Source: an uncultured Porphyromonadaceae bacterium
Lineage (GTDB): Bacteria; Bacteroidota; Bacteroidia; Bacteroidales; Muribaculaceae
Assembly (NCBI GenBank): GCA_947175545.1
Contig: CAMWNI010000002.1
Coordinates: 124,001-188,000 of the forward strand
DNA: 64,000 bases
Direction: 5' to 3'
Below, piece after piece: positions 10,000-21,681 of this stretch (the first letter of the stretch is position 1; each line of letters opens with the position of its first letter). The translations under genes were made by a program, and so were the position numbers. The notes under the pieces were generated by a model. It had not been told where the DNA came from. It was given only the letters and a program-made list of their open reading frames with translations, and searched no databases.

Positions 10000-10977
10000 A
10001 TGGGCTTTTTTAACAAGATTTTCTCTCGAGAAAAAAAGGAAACACTTGACAAGGGTCTTGAACAGACCAAGGAGGGTTTCTGGGGTAAACTCAAACGAAC
10101 AATTGCCGGCCACAGCACAATTGATGACGATTTTCTTGACGAACTGGAAGAGATATTCATCACCTCAGACGTAGGCGTCGAGACCACAATCAAGATTATT
10201 GACCGCATACGCGACCGCGTTGCGCGCGACAAGTATTTCGGCACGGACGAGCTTCACCGCATGTTGCGCGAAGAAATAGCCTCGATGCTTGCCGAACATG
10301 ACCGCGTCGGCGCTCCCGGTCCCGACGAGGACTTCAGACTTCCGGCCGGAGTCAGACGCCCGTACGTAATAATGGTTGTCGGCGTCAACGGAGTCGGCAA
10401 GACAACCACCATCGGCAAACTCGCCAATCAGTTCCGCAAGGCGGGCAACAAGGTTGTCATTGGCGCGGCCGATACGTTCCGAGCCGCGGCAACCGAGCAA
10501 CTTGAAACCTGGGCCGAGCGCGCCGGAGTGGCCATTGTCAAGCAGAAGCTGGGTGCCGATCCGGCAGCGGTTGCGTTTGACACGCTTCAGAGTGCCGTGG
10601 CGCAGGGCGCGGACATCGTCATCATTGACACGGCCGGCCGCCTGCACAACAAGAAGCCTCTGATGGAGGAACTGAGCAAGATTCGCCGCGTGCTGGACAA
10701 GATTGTCAGCGGTGCGCCTGACGACGTTCTGCTGGTTCTTGACGGCTCGACAGGCCAGAATGCGTTCGAGCAGGCCCGCCAGTTCTCGGAGGCCACAACC
10801 GTTACTTCGCTTGCCGTCACGAAGCTGGACGGCACAGCCAAGGGAGGTGTCGTCATCGGCATCAGCGACCAGATGCGCATTCCGGTCAAGTACATTGGCC
10901 TTGGCGAGGGAATTAACGACCTTCAGGTCTTCAATAAAGAAGAATTTGTGGACTCTCTGTTCAACGAAAAAATCTGA
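10000..10977 (+). CDS. ftsY: Signal recognition particle receptor
   Basis: SRP receptor GTPase that docks ribosome-nascent-chain complexes at the inner membrane. The 325-residue protein is an NG domain without the long acidic A domain of E. coli FtsY, as is common outside gammaproteobacteria. GTPase motifs are [15 protein letters not shown] (G1), [24 protein letters not shown] (G3) and [10 protein letters not shown] (G4/G5). The start is the first ATG after the promoter. Its TGA stop shares a base with the rimO ATG. Confidence 0.96.
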   Translation: MGFFNKIFSREKKETLDKGLEQTKEGFWGKLKRTIAGHSTIDDDFLDELEEIFITSDVGVETTIKIIDRIRDRVARDKYFGTDELHRMLREEIASMLAEHDRVGAPGPDEDFRLPAGVRRPYVIMVVGVNGVGKTTTIGKLANQFRKAGNKVVIGAADTFRAAATEQLETWAERAGVAIVKQKLGADPAAVAFDTLQSAVAQGADIVIIDTAGRLHNKKPLMEELSKIRRVLDKIVSGAPDDVLLVLDGSTGQNAFEQARQFSEATTVTSLAVTKLDGTAKGGVVIGISDQMRIPVKYIGLGEGINDLQVFNKEEFVDSLFNEKI

Positions 10978-12275
10978 TGGCAAAACGAAACGTCAACATC
11001 GTATCGCTCGGATGTTCCAAAAATCTGGTTGATACGGAACGCCTGCTCGCAATGCTCCGCAATTCCGGAGTAGATGCCGAGGTGACCGATCGTGTCAGCC
11101 GTGAGGCTGAAACCGTTGTGATCAATACCTGCGGATTCATTGGCGACGCAAAGGAAGAGTCAATCAACACAATTCTGGAGGCTGCGGAAGCCAAGGCCGC
11201 CGGAATCGTTGACCGCATAATGGTCATGGGGTGCCTGAGCGAACGTTATGCCTCCGAACTACCTTCAGAACTGCCGGAGGTTGACGTCTGGAAGGGAAAA
11301 TTTGACTGGAGCGGCATTGTTGCGGAAATCTCCGGCAAGCACCCCGGTGCCGCCTCGTTTGACCGCATAATCACTACTCCGCGCCATCATGCCTACCTCA
11401 AGGTTGCCGAGGGATGTAACCGATTCTGTGCCTTCTGTGCCATTCCTCTGATTACGGGGCGCTACCGCTCCCGTACGCCCGAGGAACTTGAAGCTGAAGT
11501 GCGCGCCCTGGTTGCCCGCGGGGTCAGGGAGTTCAACGTTATTGCCCAGGATCTGACCTCTTATGGCCGAGATTTGCCAAAGAAGGTCCTGCTGCCGGAA
11601 TTGATTGACCGGCTTAGCGACATTGAGGGGGTTGAATGGCTCAGACTGCATTATGCTTATCCGGCCGACTTCCCGATTGAGGTGATGGACGTTATGGCGG
11701 CCAAACCGAACGTATGCAACTATCTTGACATTGCGCTGCAACACATCTCGGACAAGGTTCTGAAAAACATGTTGCGCCACATTGACGGCCAACGCACCCG
11801 CGACCTGATTGCCGAGATGCGCCGGAGAGTGCCGGACCTTCACCTGCGCACAACCATGATGACCGGCTTTCCGGGCGAGGGCGACATGGAGTTTCAGGAG
11901 TTGCTCGACTTTGTCAAGGAGACGAAGTTTGAGCGCATGGGCGCGTTTGCCTACTGTGAGGAGGACGACACCTACGCCGCAAAGAACCTTCGCGACGCAA
12001 CGCCTCAGGATGTCAAACAGGCACGCCTGGACATGCTTATGGCCGCCCAGGAGGAGATTTCGCTCGAAGTCCAGGAGGCGAAAATCGGCCGGACGCTGAA
12101 GGTCATGGTTGATCGCGAAGAGCGGGAATTCTACGTGGGACGCACGGAGTGGGACTCGCCTGAGGTTGACCCGGAGGTCCTTATCCGCAAGAGCCGCAAA
12201 CTCCCTGCGGGCGAGTTCACCAGTGTCAGAATCGAAGAGGCAATGCCCTTTGAACTTATTGGATTGCCGGTTTGA
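10977..12275 (+). CDS. rimO: Ribosomal protein S12 methylthiotransferase
   Basis: Radical-SAM enzyme that adds a methylthio group to the conserved aspartate of ribosomal protein S12. In the 432 residues the N-terminal domain has the three auxiliary-cluster cysteines (Cys13 in SLGCSKNLVDTERL, then NTCGFIGDA and VMGCLSERY), the radical-SAM triad is CNRFCAFCAIP, and a TRAM domain ends the protein. The N-terminal pattern separates it from MiaB. Start overlaps the ftsY stop by one base, and its stop overlaps the next gene's TTG start. Confidence 0.96.
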   Translation: MAKRNVNIVSLGCSKNLVDTERLLAMLRNSGVDAEVTDRVSREAETVVINTCGFIGDAKEESINTILEAAEAKAAGIVDRIMVMGCLSERYASELPSELPEVDVWKGKFDWSGIVAEISGKHPGAASFDRIITTPRHHAYLKVAEGCNRFCAFCAIPLITGRYRSRTPEELEAEVRALVARGVREFNVIAQDLTSYGRDLPKKVLLPELIDRLSDIEGVEWLRLHYAYPADFPIEVMDVMAAKPNVCNYLDIALQHISDKVLKNMLRHIDGQRTRDLIAEMRRRVPDLHLRTTMMTGFPGEGDMEFQELLDFVKETKFERMGAFAYCEEDDTYAAKNLRDATPQDVKQARLDMLMAAQEEISLEVQEAKIGRTLKVMVDREEREFYVGRTEWDSPEVDPEVLIRKSRKLPAGEFTSVRIEEAMPFELIGLPV

Positions 12276-13242
12276 AAGTCCACCTGTTCAATCCCGAAAA
12301 CGACCTTGCGTTAGCGTCCGGAGAAGCGAACTACACTCCGCCGCTCTCCGTCAGGCGCTTTAAGGAGGCCCTGGCGTGGCTTCCGAAATGGTATGCCGAA
12401 CCGGGCGACGTTATTCTCACTCCGGACTCGCGCCCGGAGATTCCCGCCGACGCGACTCCTGCTCCCTGGGGCTGGAGCGCGAACACCGTGGCCCTGTTTC
12501 GCCGCGCGGGGATGAACGGCCCCTTTCCCGATGTCGAGGCGATTCGCCGCCTGAGCCATCGGCGCACCGCACTGCTGCTTCATCGCGAGCTTAGCAGGGA
12601 TGGCAACCTGCCCTACCCGCTTCCGCCTGAGCCGGTTGAGGTTACAGACGCGTCAGAAATTACGTCGGGCGACATTCTTCTGAAATCGCCCTGGAGCTGC
12701 TCGGGACGCGGCGTTGTTGACTGTTCCGGCATGACCCGCGAGAGCATTGTCAGCATTGCCCGCGGAATCATTCGTCGCCAGGGTTCCGTCATGATGGAAA
12801 AGAAGCTTGACAAAACGGAAGACTTCGCCTTGTTGTTTGAAACAGAAAACGGAACCACGCAATTCAAGGGAATTTCTTCCTTCTTCACCTCATCGGCCCG
12901 CAACGCCTACGGCGGAAATCTCTGCGCCTCGCAGGAAGAATTGCGCGAAAAGTTGCCAAAACTCCAACTTGATGCGACAATTTCCGCCGTAAATGCGGCA
13001 ATCAACCGGATTATCGCGCCGTTTTATTCCGGACCGGTTGGCGTTGACATGATTCTTTACGGACCGGAGCGAACCATCTGTCCGACCATAGAAGTCAATC
13101 TGCGGCGGACAATGGGATTTGTGTCTCTTGAACTCTACAACAGACTCGGCCGCGGCATATTCAGGATTTTGCCTCATCCGGCCGACGGTATTCAACTAAT
13201 AAAGCACAATCCATATTTTTCAGCAACATTCACCCCTGAACC

Positions 13243-13246
<4 letters not shown>
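12272..13246 (+). CDS. ATP-grasp-like protein of unknown function (TTG start)
   Basis: 324 residues, starting at a TTG (12272) that overlaps the rimO TGA by four bases; no ATG occurs near the conserved N-terminus VHLFNPENDLALASGE. Later parts have the feel of an ATP-grasp fold: ILLKSPWSCSGRGVV as a lysine/glycine-rich loop, EDFALLFE, and near the C-terminus GVDMILYG followed by TIEVNLRRTMGF, in the position of the metal-binding E-x-N of ATP-grasp ligases. Such enzymes join a carboxylate to an amine or thiol through an acyl phosphate; the substrate is unknown. Overlap with rimO before it and GH110 after it suggests strict translational coupling. Confidence 0.7.
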
Positions 13247-15410
<2,164 letters not shown>

Positions 15411-15415
15411 CCTCA

Positions 15416-15994
15416 TTATTTGTTGACAGAGTTCAAGTGTTTATACAGAGCGTGAACCGGAAGGCCCATCACGTTGTAGTATGAACCATTGAGTCCCTTG
15501 ACGGCTGCTGCGCCAATCCATTCCTGGATGCCATAGGCGCCGGCCTTGTCAAGGGGCTTGAAGTTTTCGACATAGTAATCAATCTCGCGTTCGGTCAGCG
15601 GGTCGAAAATAACCTCGGTGGTCTCCGAGAATGTTTCGAGCGGGCGGCCGGGGCGGCCGATGCTGACGCCGGTCACAACCCGGTGGGTACGGCCGGAGAG
15701 CCTGCGCAGAATCGCCCTGGCGTCGTCGAGATCCTTTGGTTTGCCAATTACCTCATCGTCGAGAATGACGACTGTGTCAGCCGTAATCAGAACCTCGTCA
15801 GGCTGCAAGTCAGACAGATAAGGCTCTGCCTTTATCCGCGAGAGAAACAAGGGGACCTCATGGGCCGGAGTTCCGTCCGGCACTATTTCATCAACAGACC
15901 TTGAGGTGTCGACGCGGAAGTCGACATTCAACATTCCAAGGAGTTCGCGACGGCGGGGAGAGCCGCTTGCCAGCACATATTTTGCGTTTACCAT
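15416..15994 (-). CDS. maf: Maf family nucleotide pyrophosphatase
   Basis: House-cleaning pyrophosphatase that hydrolyses non-canonical nucleoside triphosphates, likely dTTP/UTP-type by general family resemblance. In 192 residues it has the diagnostic LASGSPRRRELL at the N-terminus, ITADTVVILDDEVIGKP in the centre and YGIQEWIGA near the C-terminus. It ends the long minus-strand unit that begins with the PASTA gene and converges on the TM2 gene with five bases between the two stops. Its start overlaps the kdsC stop by seven bases. Confidence 0.93.
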   Translation of the reverse strand: MVNAKYVLASGSPRRRELLGMLNVDFRVDTSRSVDEIVPDGTPAHEVPLFLSRIKAEPYLSDLQPDEVLITADTVVILDDEVIGKPKDLDDARAILRRLSGRTHRVVTGVSIGRPGRPLETFSETTEVIFDPLTEREIDYYVENFKPLDKAGAYGIQEWIGAAAVKGLNGSYYNVMGLPVHALYKHLNSVNK

Positions 15995-16512
15995 CCGAAG
16001 GCGGTTTTGAGATTAAGCCATTCGCCCTGTGCGCGCATGGTCTGTTCAATCAGTTCGCGGGCAATGCCCATTCCGCCGCACAGGGGCGAAACATAGAGTG
16101 CATGGTTCTTGGCGTCGACAGAAGCGTCGGCGGGGACAACGGGAAGTCCTACGGCGTCAAGACACGGAATGTCAGGAACGTCATCGCCGACATAACTGAC
16201 TGTTTCCGGGTCAAGGCCGTTGCGCGCCATCCATGATTCCAGAACGGGGCGCTTGTCGGATACCTTCATGAAGACATCTTCGATTCCAAGCAGTTCGAAG
16301 CGCCGGCGGACGGTTTCGGAGTCAGCGCCGGAGATGATTGCAAGCCGATAGCCATGTTTGCGCGCAAGCTGCATTGCATAGCCATCCTTGACGTTGGCCA
16401 TACGGGCCGGGTTGCCGTCGGGGCCGACCGCGACGACGTTGGGCGACAGTACGCCGTCAACGTCGAAGACGAAGGCCCGGATGCGGGTCAGGTCATAAGG
16501 TATAGTACTCAT
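15988..16512 (-). CDS. kdsC: KdsC-like HAD phosphatase (KDO 8-phosphate phosphatase)
   Basis: Probable 3-deoxy-D-manno-octulosonate 8-phosphate phosphatase of lipopolysaccharide inner-core synthesis. The 174-residue, cap-less HAD protein has FVFDVDGVLS (nucleophile and acid aspartates), IISGADSETVRRR, the lysine of KVSDKRPVLE and YVGDDVPDIPCL. NVKDGYAMQL is the KdsC subfamily substrate-loop position. Length is typical of the C0 HAD tetramer. It overlaps the DUF2520 gene by four bases and maf by seven. Confidence 0.88.
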   Translation of the reverse strand: MSTIPYDLTRIRAFVFDVDGVLSPNVVAVGPDGNPARMANVKDGYAMQLARKHGYRLAIISGADSETVRRRFELLGIEDVFMKVSDKRPVLESWMARNGLDPETVSYVGDDVPDIPCLDAVGLPVVPADASVDAKNHALYVSPLCGGMGIARELIEQTMRAQGEWLNLKTAFGW

Positions 16513-17240
16513 AGTGTAAGGTCCGGGTGGAAACGTTTGAGGATGTTACGCGAGAGCAGGCGATAGACCTCGGCTGTTTCGGGCGAGAGAGCCTCGAGAT
16601 GCTTGCGCATGGTGCCGACGTCGCCACGCCGGGCAGGCCCGGTCAGCGACTGTTCGGGCGAGCCGGAGGCGGCCCGACGCCACGTAAGTTCCATCAGCGG
16701 GGCAAGCATCCGGAAGTCAAGTCCGGCCTCGGCCATGGCGCCCTCGCTCAGACTCCAGAGATACATCACGAGGTTGCAGCAGATTACGGCAGCGGCATGG
16801 GCGCGGCGGCGGCTGAGCGAGTCCAGGGGGGCCACACGCGGCGAGAGCCGGCGTGCAAGTTCGCCGATAAGGGGGTCATCACCCTCAGTAAATACCGGAA
16901 CATTATTCCAGTCGGGGCGCGTTCCCTTCAGCATGGTCTGCAACGGATAGATAACTCCGTGGCGCGGAAATTCGTCAGAATTGAACACATCAATGCCGAC
17001 CGAGCCGGAAGTATGGAGCCAAAGCGCGGATTTATTCCGCGGAATGGCGTCCAAAAGGCGCGGAATGGCGTCATCAGTGACGGCAATTATGACGGCGTCG
17101 ACACCCGTGGGGTCGAAATCGTCCATGTTTCCGAGCGAGGGGGAGCAAATCTGCACAATTTCCACTCCCTCGGCGCGGAGTTTTTCGGCAAAATTAGAGC
17201 CTACATTTCCGGCTCCGATAATGCTTACTCGCCGAGACAT
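16509..17240 (-). CDS. Rossmann-like protein with DUF2520 C-terminal domain
   Basis: 243 residues. The N-terminus VSIIGAGNVGSNFAEKL is a classical NAD(P)-binding loop, followed by AVIIAVTDDAIP, as in F420-dependent NADP reductase and pyrroline carboxylate reductase relatives. The C-terminal half, from about residue 130, is helical (HAAAVICCNLVMYLWSLSE), consistent with DUF2520. Substrate is unknown. A neighbouring kdsC is a frequent Bacteroidetes arrangement in my experience. It overlaps the nitroreductase gene by 16 bases. Confidence 0.85.
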   Translation of the reverse strand: MSRRVSIIGAGNVGSNFAEKLRAEGVEIVQICSPSLGNMDDFDPTGVDAVIIAVTDDAIPRLLDAIPRNKSALWLHTSGSVGIDVFNSDEFPRHGVIYPLQTMLKGTRPDWNNVPVFTEGDDPLIGELARRLSPRVAPLDSLSRRRAHAAAVICCNLVMYLWSLSEGAMAEAGLDFRMLAPLMELTWRRAASGSPEQSLTGPARRGDVGTMRKHLEALSPETAEVYRLLSRNILKRFHPDLTL

Positions 17241-17776
17241 TGGTCCGCGTGAAATGAGCCGATATGGACGCGCTCCCAGAGGAGTTTTTCAAGGTTCTGG
17301 GGCTTGCGCTCTTCGTCGGGATAGCCGAGGGTCACGAAGCAGAGCGGCATTATCTGTTCGGGGAGTCCGAGCAGTTCGCTGACCATGTCTTCAGCCGGAG
17401 TGCCGTCTTCGGCAAAGCGTCCGTTGATTTCAATCCAGCAGGAACCGATGCCGAGTTCACGGGCCTGGAGCATCATCGCAAAAGCGGCAATAGAGCCGTC
17501 CTCAACCCAGGTCTCGGTGGCAGTCACGTCAACACAGACGGCGACGGCCATCCGGGCGCGTGCGACGGAACCGGCGCCATAGCCTTTGCAGTGGCTGAGT
17601 TTTTCAAGCATTTCCTTATCGTCAACGGCAATAAAGTGCCATGCGCGGGAGTTCTTGCCGGTTGGCGAGAGCAGAGCCGCCTCGAGAATGAGTTTAACAT
17701 CCTCGGCGGGGATATCCCGGTCAGTGTACCGGCGGATACTGCGGCGATTCACCATCAATTCCTGAAATTTGTCCAT
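17225..17776 (-). CDS. Nitroreductase family flavoprotein
   Basis: 183 residues. The FMN-binding N-terminal motif NRRSIRRYTDRDIP, then LLSPTGKNSRAWHF and the C-terminal GSCWIEI region mark the NADH oxidase/nitroreductase superfamily. Such proteins are FMN homodimers reducing nitroaromatics, quinones or unknown substrates; the true substrate cannot be read from sequence. The C-terminus LGYPDEERKP is typical. It starts 18 bases after the PAP2 fusion gene stop. Confidence 0.92.
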   Translation of the reverse strand: MDKFQELMVNRRSIRRYTDRDIPAEDVKLILEAALLSPTGKNSRAWHFIAVDDKEMLEKLSHCKGYGAGSVARARMAVAVCVDVTATETWVEDGSIAAFAMMLQARELGIGSCWIEINGRFAEDGTPAEDMVSELLGLPEQIMPLCFVTLGYPDEERKPQNLEKLLWERVHIGSFHADQCLGE

Positions 17777-17794
17777 ATCTCTATATGTATATAC

Positions 17795-19360
17795 TTAGAT
17801 TTTAACTGTTAGGATTAAACGCTGGTAGAACATGAATTCGCTCCGGGCAACGTGAAAATCAAGCGAGGCATGGAGGGCCACGATGTCACGATAACCGACA
17901 AGGAGACCTGACAGTTCAGTTCGGTTGTAGAAGTCTGACGCGTAGTAAGGCTCTCCTTCGTTGAGCAGGTTGCTGTAACGGTCATAGAGCGGGAAGAGCG
18001 GTTTATCGGTGATGGAGAGGACATTGCGCAGACCGAGACGCCACCATTTTATGTCGACAACGGCGCGGGCGCCGACGGAGGAGAGCCACTTCATGTCGCC
18101 GCGGTCACGCGTCAGCGAGGCAATCGGGCCGACCTGCACGCTGAGCGCCTTGAATCGCAGGGGCGCGGGAAGGAGCGGCATGAAGTCAAGGCCGAAGTAT
18201 GGATTAGCGATGATGTTGTCGTTGACATGCTGGTCTTTGGCCCCCTTGGCAAGGGCAAGATGGTTCAGCATTGCCGTGCCGCCGGCTTGAATCAGCCCGC
18301 GTTGCCAGCGGCCCTGAGCAATCAGCGCGAAGGCTTCGCGTCGGGTTCGCGACTGCATTCCGCGCCAGTCACAGACGGCCTCGAAGAAACCTTCGGGGCC
18401 GACGTATTGAATCATGGCTCCGCGCAGGTTGCGCTGGAAGTAGCGCGTTGAGTCGCTGACAAGATATTCGGGAAGTTCCTCAATCAGTTGGGTGCGCGGA
18501 AACATGCCGATGCTCGCCCGCAGGCGCTCGGCCGCATAGCGGTAATATACCGTCGGGGAGATTCTCTTGCCTTCCCATTCGCAGCCAATCGGTTGGGTCC
18601 ATACGGCGCCGCCCATGACGCGGTGGCGTCCGCGGTCAAGGCTGAAGCCGATTTCCGGTGCAAGTTGAGTCAGAAAGTATGTGCGCGCGGGAGTGTAAAG
18701 ACCCTTTCCCTCGCGATTGTCGAATATGGCGTTGAACTCGCCGCCATATTCAAACTTCAGCGGAACGGAGGCTGAGGCAGGCTGGCTCAGACAGAGAAGC
18801 AGGAGCGGCGCAAAGTAGCGGCCCTTGATTGCCTTGGCGGAATAGAAGGACGCCAGGGCTATCGACGCGCCGATAGTGGCTCCGGCCAATAGATCGGAGG
18901 GATAATGGACAGCCATGTAGGCGCGCGAGATGCAAACAAGAATCGCCCAGGCGAAGAGCAGGCCGACGATAAGACGCCGACGGAGAATCAATGACATGAA
19001 TGTCGAGAGGGCGAAGGTGTTGGCGGCATGGCAGGAAGGGAAACTGAACGAGCGCGGCACCCGCTTGACAATACGGAGATATTCACTGATGGGATTGTCA
19101 GGATGGAGCGGACGCAAGCGGGCAACGGAGGGGCGGATTGCGGTTGCGCATATCCAGTCGGACAGACCGACGGCCAGTCCGCAGACACAGAGCATTATCA
19201 GGCCCTGCTTCCAGCCAAGTTTCTTCATGACGCACAAAGCGAGAACGACATAAAGCGGAATCCAGACGTAACGGTCCGACAGAAGAATCATGATTTGATC
19301 AACCCAAGGCGGGTATTCTCCGTTAACGAACAGGATAATCCTATCATCAATTGACTGCAT
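17795..19360 (-). CDS. PAP2 phosphatase fused to a beta-barrel-like domain
   Basis: 521 residues in two parts. Residues 1-175 are a multi-helix PAP2 phosphatase with the three motifs R76-x6-R83-P84 (first residue Arg, not the usual Lys), PSCH at 108-111 and S145-R146-x5-H152-x3-D156; likely substrates are isoprenoid or lipid phosphates on the periplasmic face. Residues 177-198 (KAIKGRYFAPLLLLCLSQPA, then SAS) look like a signal peptide with an AxA cleavage site. Residues 199-521 are rich in alternating aromatic strands ending YQRLILTVKI and resemble an outer-membrane barrel. One chain joining inner- and outer-membrane folds is odd; internal cleavage may separate them. No internal ATG at the junction. 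Confidence 0.8.
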   Translation of the reverse strand: MQSIDDRIILFVNGEYPPWVDQIMILLSDRYVWIPLYVVLALCVMKKLGWKQGLIMLCVCGLAVGLSDWICATAIRPSVARLRPLHPDNPISEYLRIVKRVPRSFSFPSCHAANTFALSTFMSLILRRRLIVGLLFAWAILVCISRAYMAVHYPSDLLAGATIGASIALASFYSAKAIKGRYFAPLLLLCLSQPASASVPLKFEYGGEFNAIFDNREGKGLYTPARTYFLTQLAPEIGFSLDRGRHRVMGGAVWTQPIGCEWEGKRISPTVYYRYAAERLRASIGMFPRTQLIEELPEYLVSDSTRYFQRNLRGAMIQYVGPEGFFEAVCDWRGMQSRTRREAFALIAQGRWQRGLIQAGGTAMLNHLALAKGAKDQHVNDNIIANPYFGLDFMPLLPAPLRFKALSVQVGPIASLTRDRGDMKWLSSVGARAVVDIKWWRLGLRNVLSITDKPLFPLYDRYSNLLNEGEPYYASDFYNRTELSGLLVGYRDIVALHASLDFHVARSEFMFYQRLILTVKI

Positions 19361-19379
19361 AGTGGTGTAAGTGTGTGTG

Positions 19380-20615
19380 TTATTTTGATTCAGCCAGAAT
19401 TATCCGGTTTGACATGGATTTGAGCTTCTCAGCAGAGGTCAACAGTTTTTTTTCGAGTTGAAGAATACGGGGGCCGACCGCCTTGTCGCCACGCATATAG
19501 CGGAGGCGCAATGCGCTGAGTGCATCAACGTCGGCGTCACGTTCGGCAAGGGCGTCAACGTAGTTCTCCATGAGGCGGCGTGCCTGGGGGGAGGTGAAGT
19601 CGTCCCATCGGGTGAAGACACGGCCGTCAGGAAAGACAAATTCGAAGTCGGGGGTATTGTCCGGGATGCCCGCGCCGGGTTCAATGGCGTCGATTGCGGC
19701 CAGCAGGGCTGAGCGGTCAGTGTCACTGCGGGTCAGCGCTATTGACGACAGACGTGCGCGAGCAGCCAGCAGAGGGTCGTCGACATCGACGTTGATGCGG
19801 GTTTCCGCCGGCACGAAGACGTAGATTGTCACGTCGCCGCCGGGCGAGTTGCGGTCTGTTGCCCACCATCCGGCACCGGTTTCCTCGTCAATGGCCAGCA
19901 GGAAATCGTCGTAAGGCGAGTTGTAAGGCATTCCCATGTTCTGCGGGGCGGGAAATTCCTCGCCGTTGCGGCGGCTGACGTAGATGTCATATCCGCCCAG
20001 CGAGTCGTCGCCCTCGGTTGCGTAATAGAGGGTGATTCCGTCAGACATCAGGAAGGGAAAGTTTGCAACGGCGCCGACGTTCAGAAGGTCGCCAAGGGGA
20101 GACGGTTCTTCCCAGGAACCGTCGGTCAGCCTGTGGCTTTCAACAAGGCCGCTGTCTGTTCCCCATAGCATCACGGCTCCGTTTTCAGAGACGTAGACCG
20201 AAGTCGGTTCTGCCGCGTCGAAGTCTGAGCCAAGCTCGTCGGCCGTGAGAAGATAGCCTGCGGCAGGATTCATGCGGTAGTGAGTGAAGAAATCTTCGCG
20301 GCTGACGGTCAGCGAGTCAATGACCTCAATGGCGTCGACGCGCTGCATCATTGACTCCATGCGGTCCACTTTCTCTTCAAGACTGTCAACAGCCTGAGGG
20401 TCAGGAAGATTCTTCACCTTGCGAAGTTTAGCGATGGTCTCGGCCGCCAGAGCGGGATTGTAGTTACTGAACGCCTCAGTCGCCTGTTCGAGCAGTTCGG
20501 CGGGATTGGGCGCCGGCTGGCGCTTCTTCCTGGCGGCTTCGGCACCGAAAGGAATCAGAGTCGCGGCTACGCCCGCTAAAATGAATCGGAAGATTTCCGG
20601 ATAAGTGAATTTCAT
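19380..20615 (-). CDS. Exported PD40/TolB-like repeat protein
   Basis: 411 residues. An N-terminal signal-like segment (FILAGVAATLIPFGAEAA) is followed by a helical region of about residues 38-90 resembling a TPR or coiled helix pair. The middle, about 135-270, has WD40-like PD40 signatures such as VYVSENGAVMLWGTDSG, FPFLMSDGITLYYATEGDDS and LGGYDIYVSRR. This arrangement recurs in Bacteroidetes proteins related to T9SS PorE/OmpA-like components but without an OmpA domain here. It lies between rluD and the PAP2 fusion, with short gaps. Function unassigned. Confidence 0.8.
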   Translation of the reverse strand: MKFTYPEIFRFILAGVAATLIPFGAEAARKKRQPAPNPAELLEQATEAFSNYNPALAAETIAKLRKVKNLPDPQAVDSLEEKVDRMESMMQRVDAIEVIDSLTVSREDFFTHYRMNPAAGYLLTADELGSDFDAAEPTSVYVSENGAVMLWGTDSGLVESHRLTDGSWEEPSPLGDLLNVGAVANFPFLMSDGITLYYATEGDDSLGGYDIYVSRRNGEEFPAPQNMGMPYNSPYDDFLLAIDEETGAGWWATDRNSPGGDVTIYVFVPAETRINVDVDDPLLAARARLSSIALTRSDTDRSALLAAIDAIEPGAGIPDNTPDFEFVFPDGRVFTRWDDFTSPQARRLMENYVDALAERDADVDALSALRLRYMRGDKAVGPRILQLEKKLLTSAEKLKSMSNRIILAESK

Positions 20616-20631
20616 CCAACAATAAAATTAA

Positions 20632-21681
20632 TCAGTTTGACAATCGACGCCATCGGTCAAGCAGCGCAGTCATATCGGCCGGCAACGGCGCCGTGAAAAA
20701 CATTTCCGAGCCTGAGACGGGATGGCGGAATCCAAGCGTCATGGCGTGGAGCGCCTGACGCGGGCAGGCGCTGAAACACCCGGCAATGAAGCGCTTGTAG
20801 GTTCCGGAGGGGACGCCGCGCAGAACCTTGTCGCCGCCATAGCGGGCATCGTTGAAAAGGGGATGGCCAATGTGGCCCATATGGACGCGAATCTGATGGG
20901 TGCGTCCGGTTTCAAGCACGCACTTGACCAGCGAGACATGGGTGAACGTCTCAATGGTTTCATAGTGAGTGACGGCATGTTTTCCGGTGGGGTCATCGGG
21001 CGGAAGGACGGTCATCTGCAGGCGGTCCTTGGGGTTGCGTCCGATGTTTCCTTCGATGCGGCCGGCGGCCGGAGCGGGCTGCCCCCAGACCAGGGCGCGA
21101 TATTCCCGCTTGGTTGTTTTGTTGAAGAACTGTTTGCCCAGGTCAGTCTTCGCCTCGGGAGTTTTGGCAACGACGAGCAGCCCGGACGTGTCTTTGTCAA
21201 TGCGGTGGACAAGGCCCAGGCGGGGGTCGTTGACGTCGTAGTTCGGGTTGTTGCGGAAGTGCCAGGCAAGGGCGTTGACCAGGGTTCCGGTGTAGTTTCC
21301 GTGGCCCGGGTGGACAACGAGGCCGGCCGGTTTGTTGACGACGAGGACCGTATCGTCCTCATAGACTATGTCAAGCGGTATGTCTTCGGCAATGACTTCG
21401 TTTTCATATCGCGGACGGTCCATGACAATCTGGACAACGTCGAGCGGTTTGACCCGATAGTTGCTTTTGACCGGGGCGCCGTTGACGAGGATGCAACCTG
21501 CGTCGGCCGCCTGCTGAATGCGGTTGCGCGAAGCATTCTGCATGCGCAGGACAAGGAATTTGTCGACGCGCAACAGTTCCTGACCACGGTCGGCCACGAA
21601 GCGGAAATGCTCGTAGAGCGGATTGCCGTCGGCGTCGGTCAGTTCGGGCAGGTCAACGGTTTCTTCGGTATCTTCAGTCAT
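20632..21681 (-). CDS. rluD: 23S rRNA pseudouridine synthase, RluD-like
   Basis: Isomerises uridines in 23S rRNA helix 69. From the ATG at 21681 the protein is 349 residues: an acidic N-terminus, an S4 RNA-binding domain (LLRVDKFLVLRMQNASRN), then the catalytic domain with LVHRIDKDTSGLLVVAKT, whose aspartate is the nucleophile, and GRTHQIRVHMGHIGHPL. An in-frame ATG at 21786 would overlap the PASTA gene by over 100 bases and add a low-complexity Thr/Met leader, so I reject it. The chosen start overlaps the PASTA stop by 8 bases. Confidence 0.93.
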   Translation of the reverse strand: MTEDTEETVDLPELTDADGNPLYEHFRFVADRGQELLRVDKFLVLRMQNASRNRIQQAADAGCILVNGAPVKSNYRVKPLDVVQIVMDRPRYENEVIAEDIPLDIVYEDDTVLVVNKPAGLVVHPGHGNYTGTLVNALAWHFRNNPNYDVNDPRLGLVHRIDKDTSGLLVVAKTPEAKTDLGKQFFNKTTKREYRALVWGQPAPAAGRIEGNIGRNPKDRLQMTVLPPDDPTGKHAVTHYETIETFTHVSLVKCVLETGRTHQIRVHMGHIGHPLFNDARYGGDKVLRGVPSGTYKRFIAGCFSACPRQALHAMTLGFRHPVSGSEMFFTAPLPADMTALLDRWRRLSN

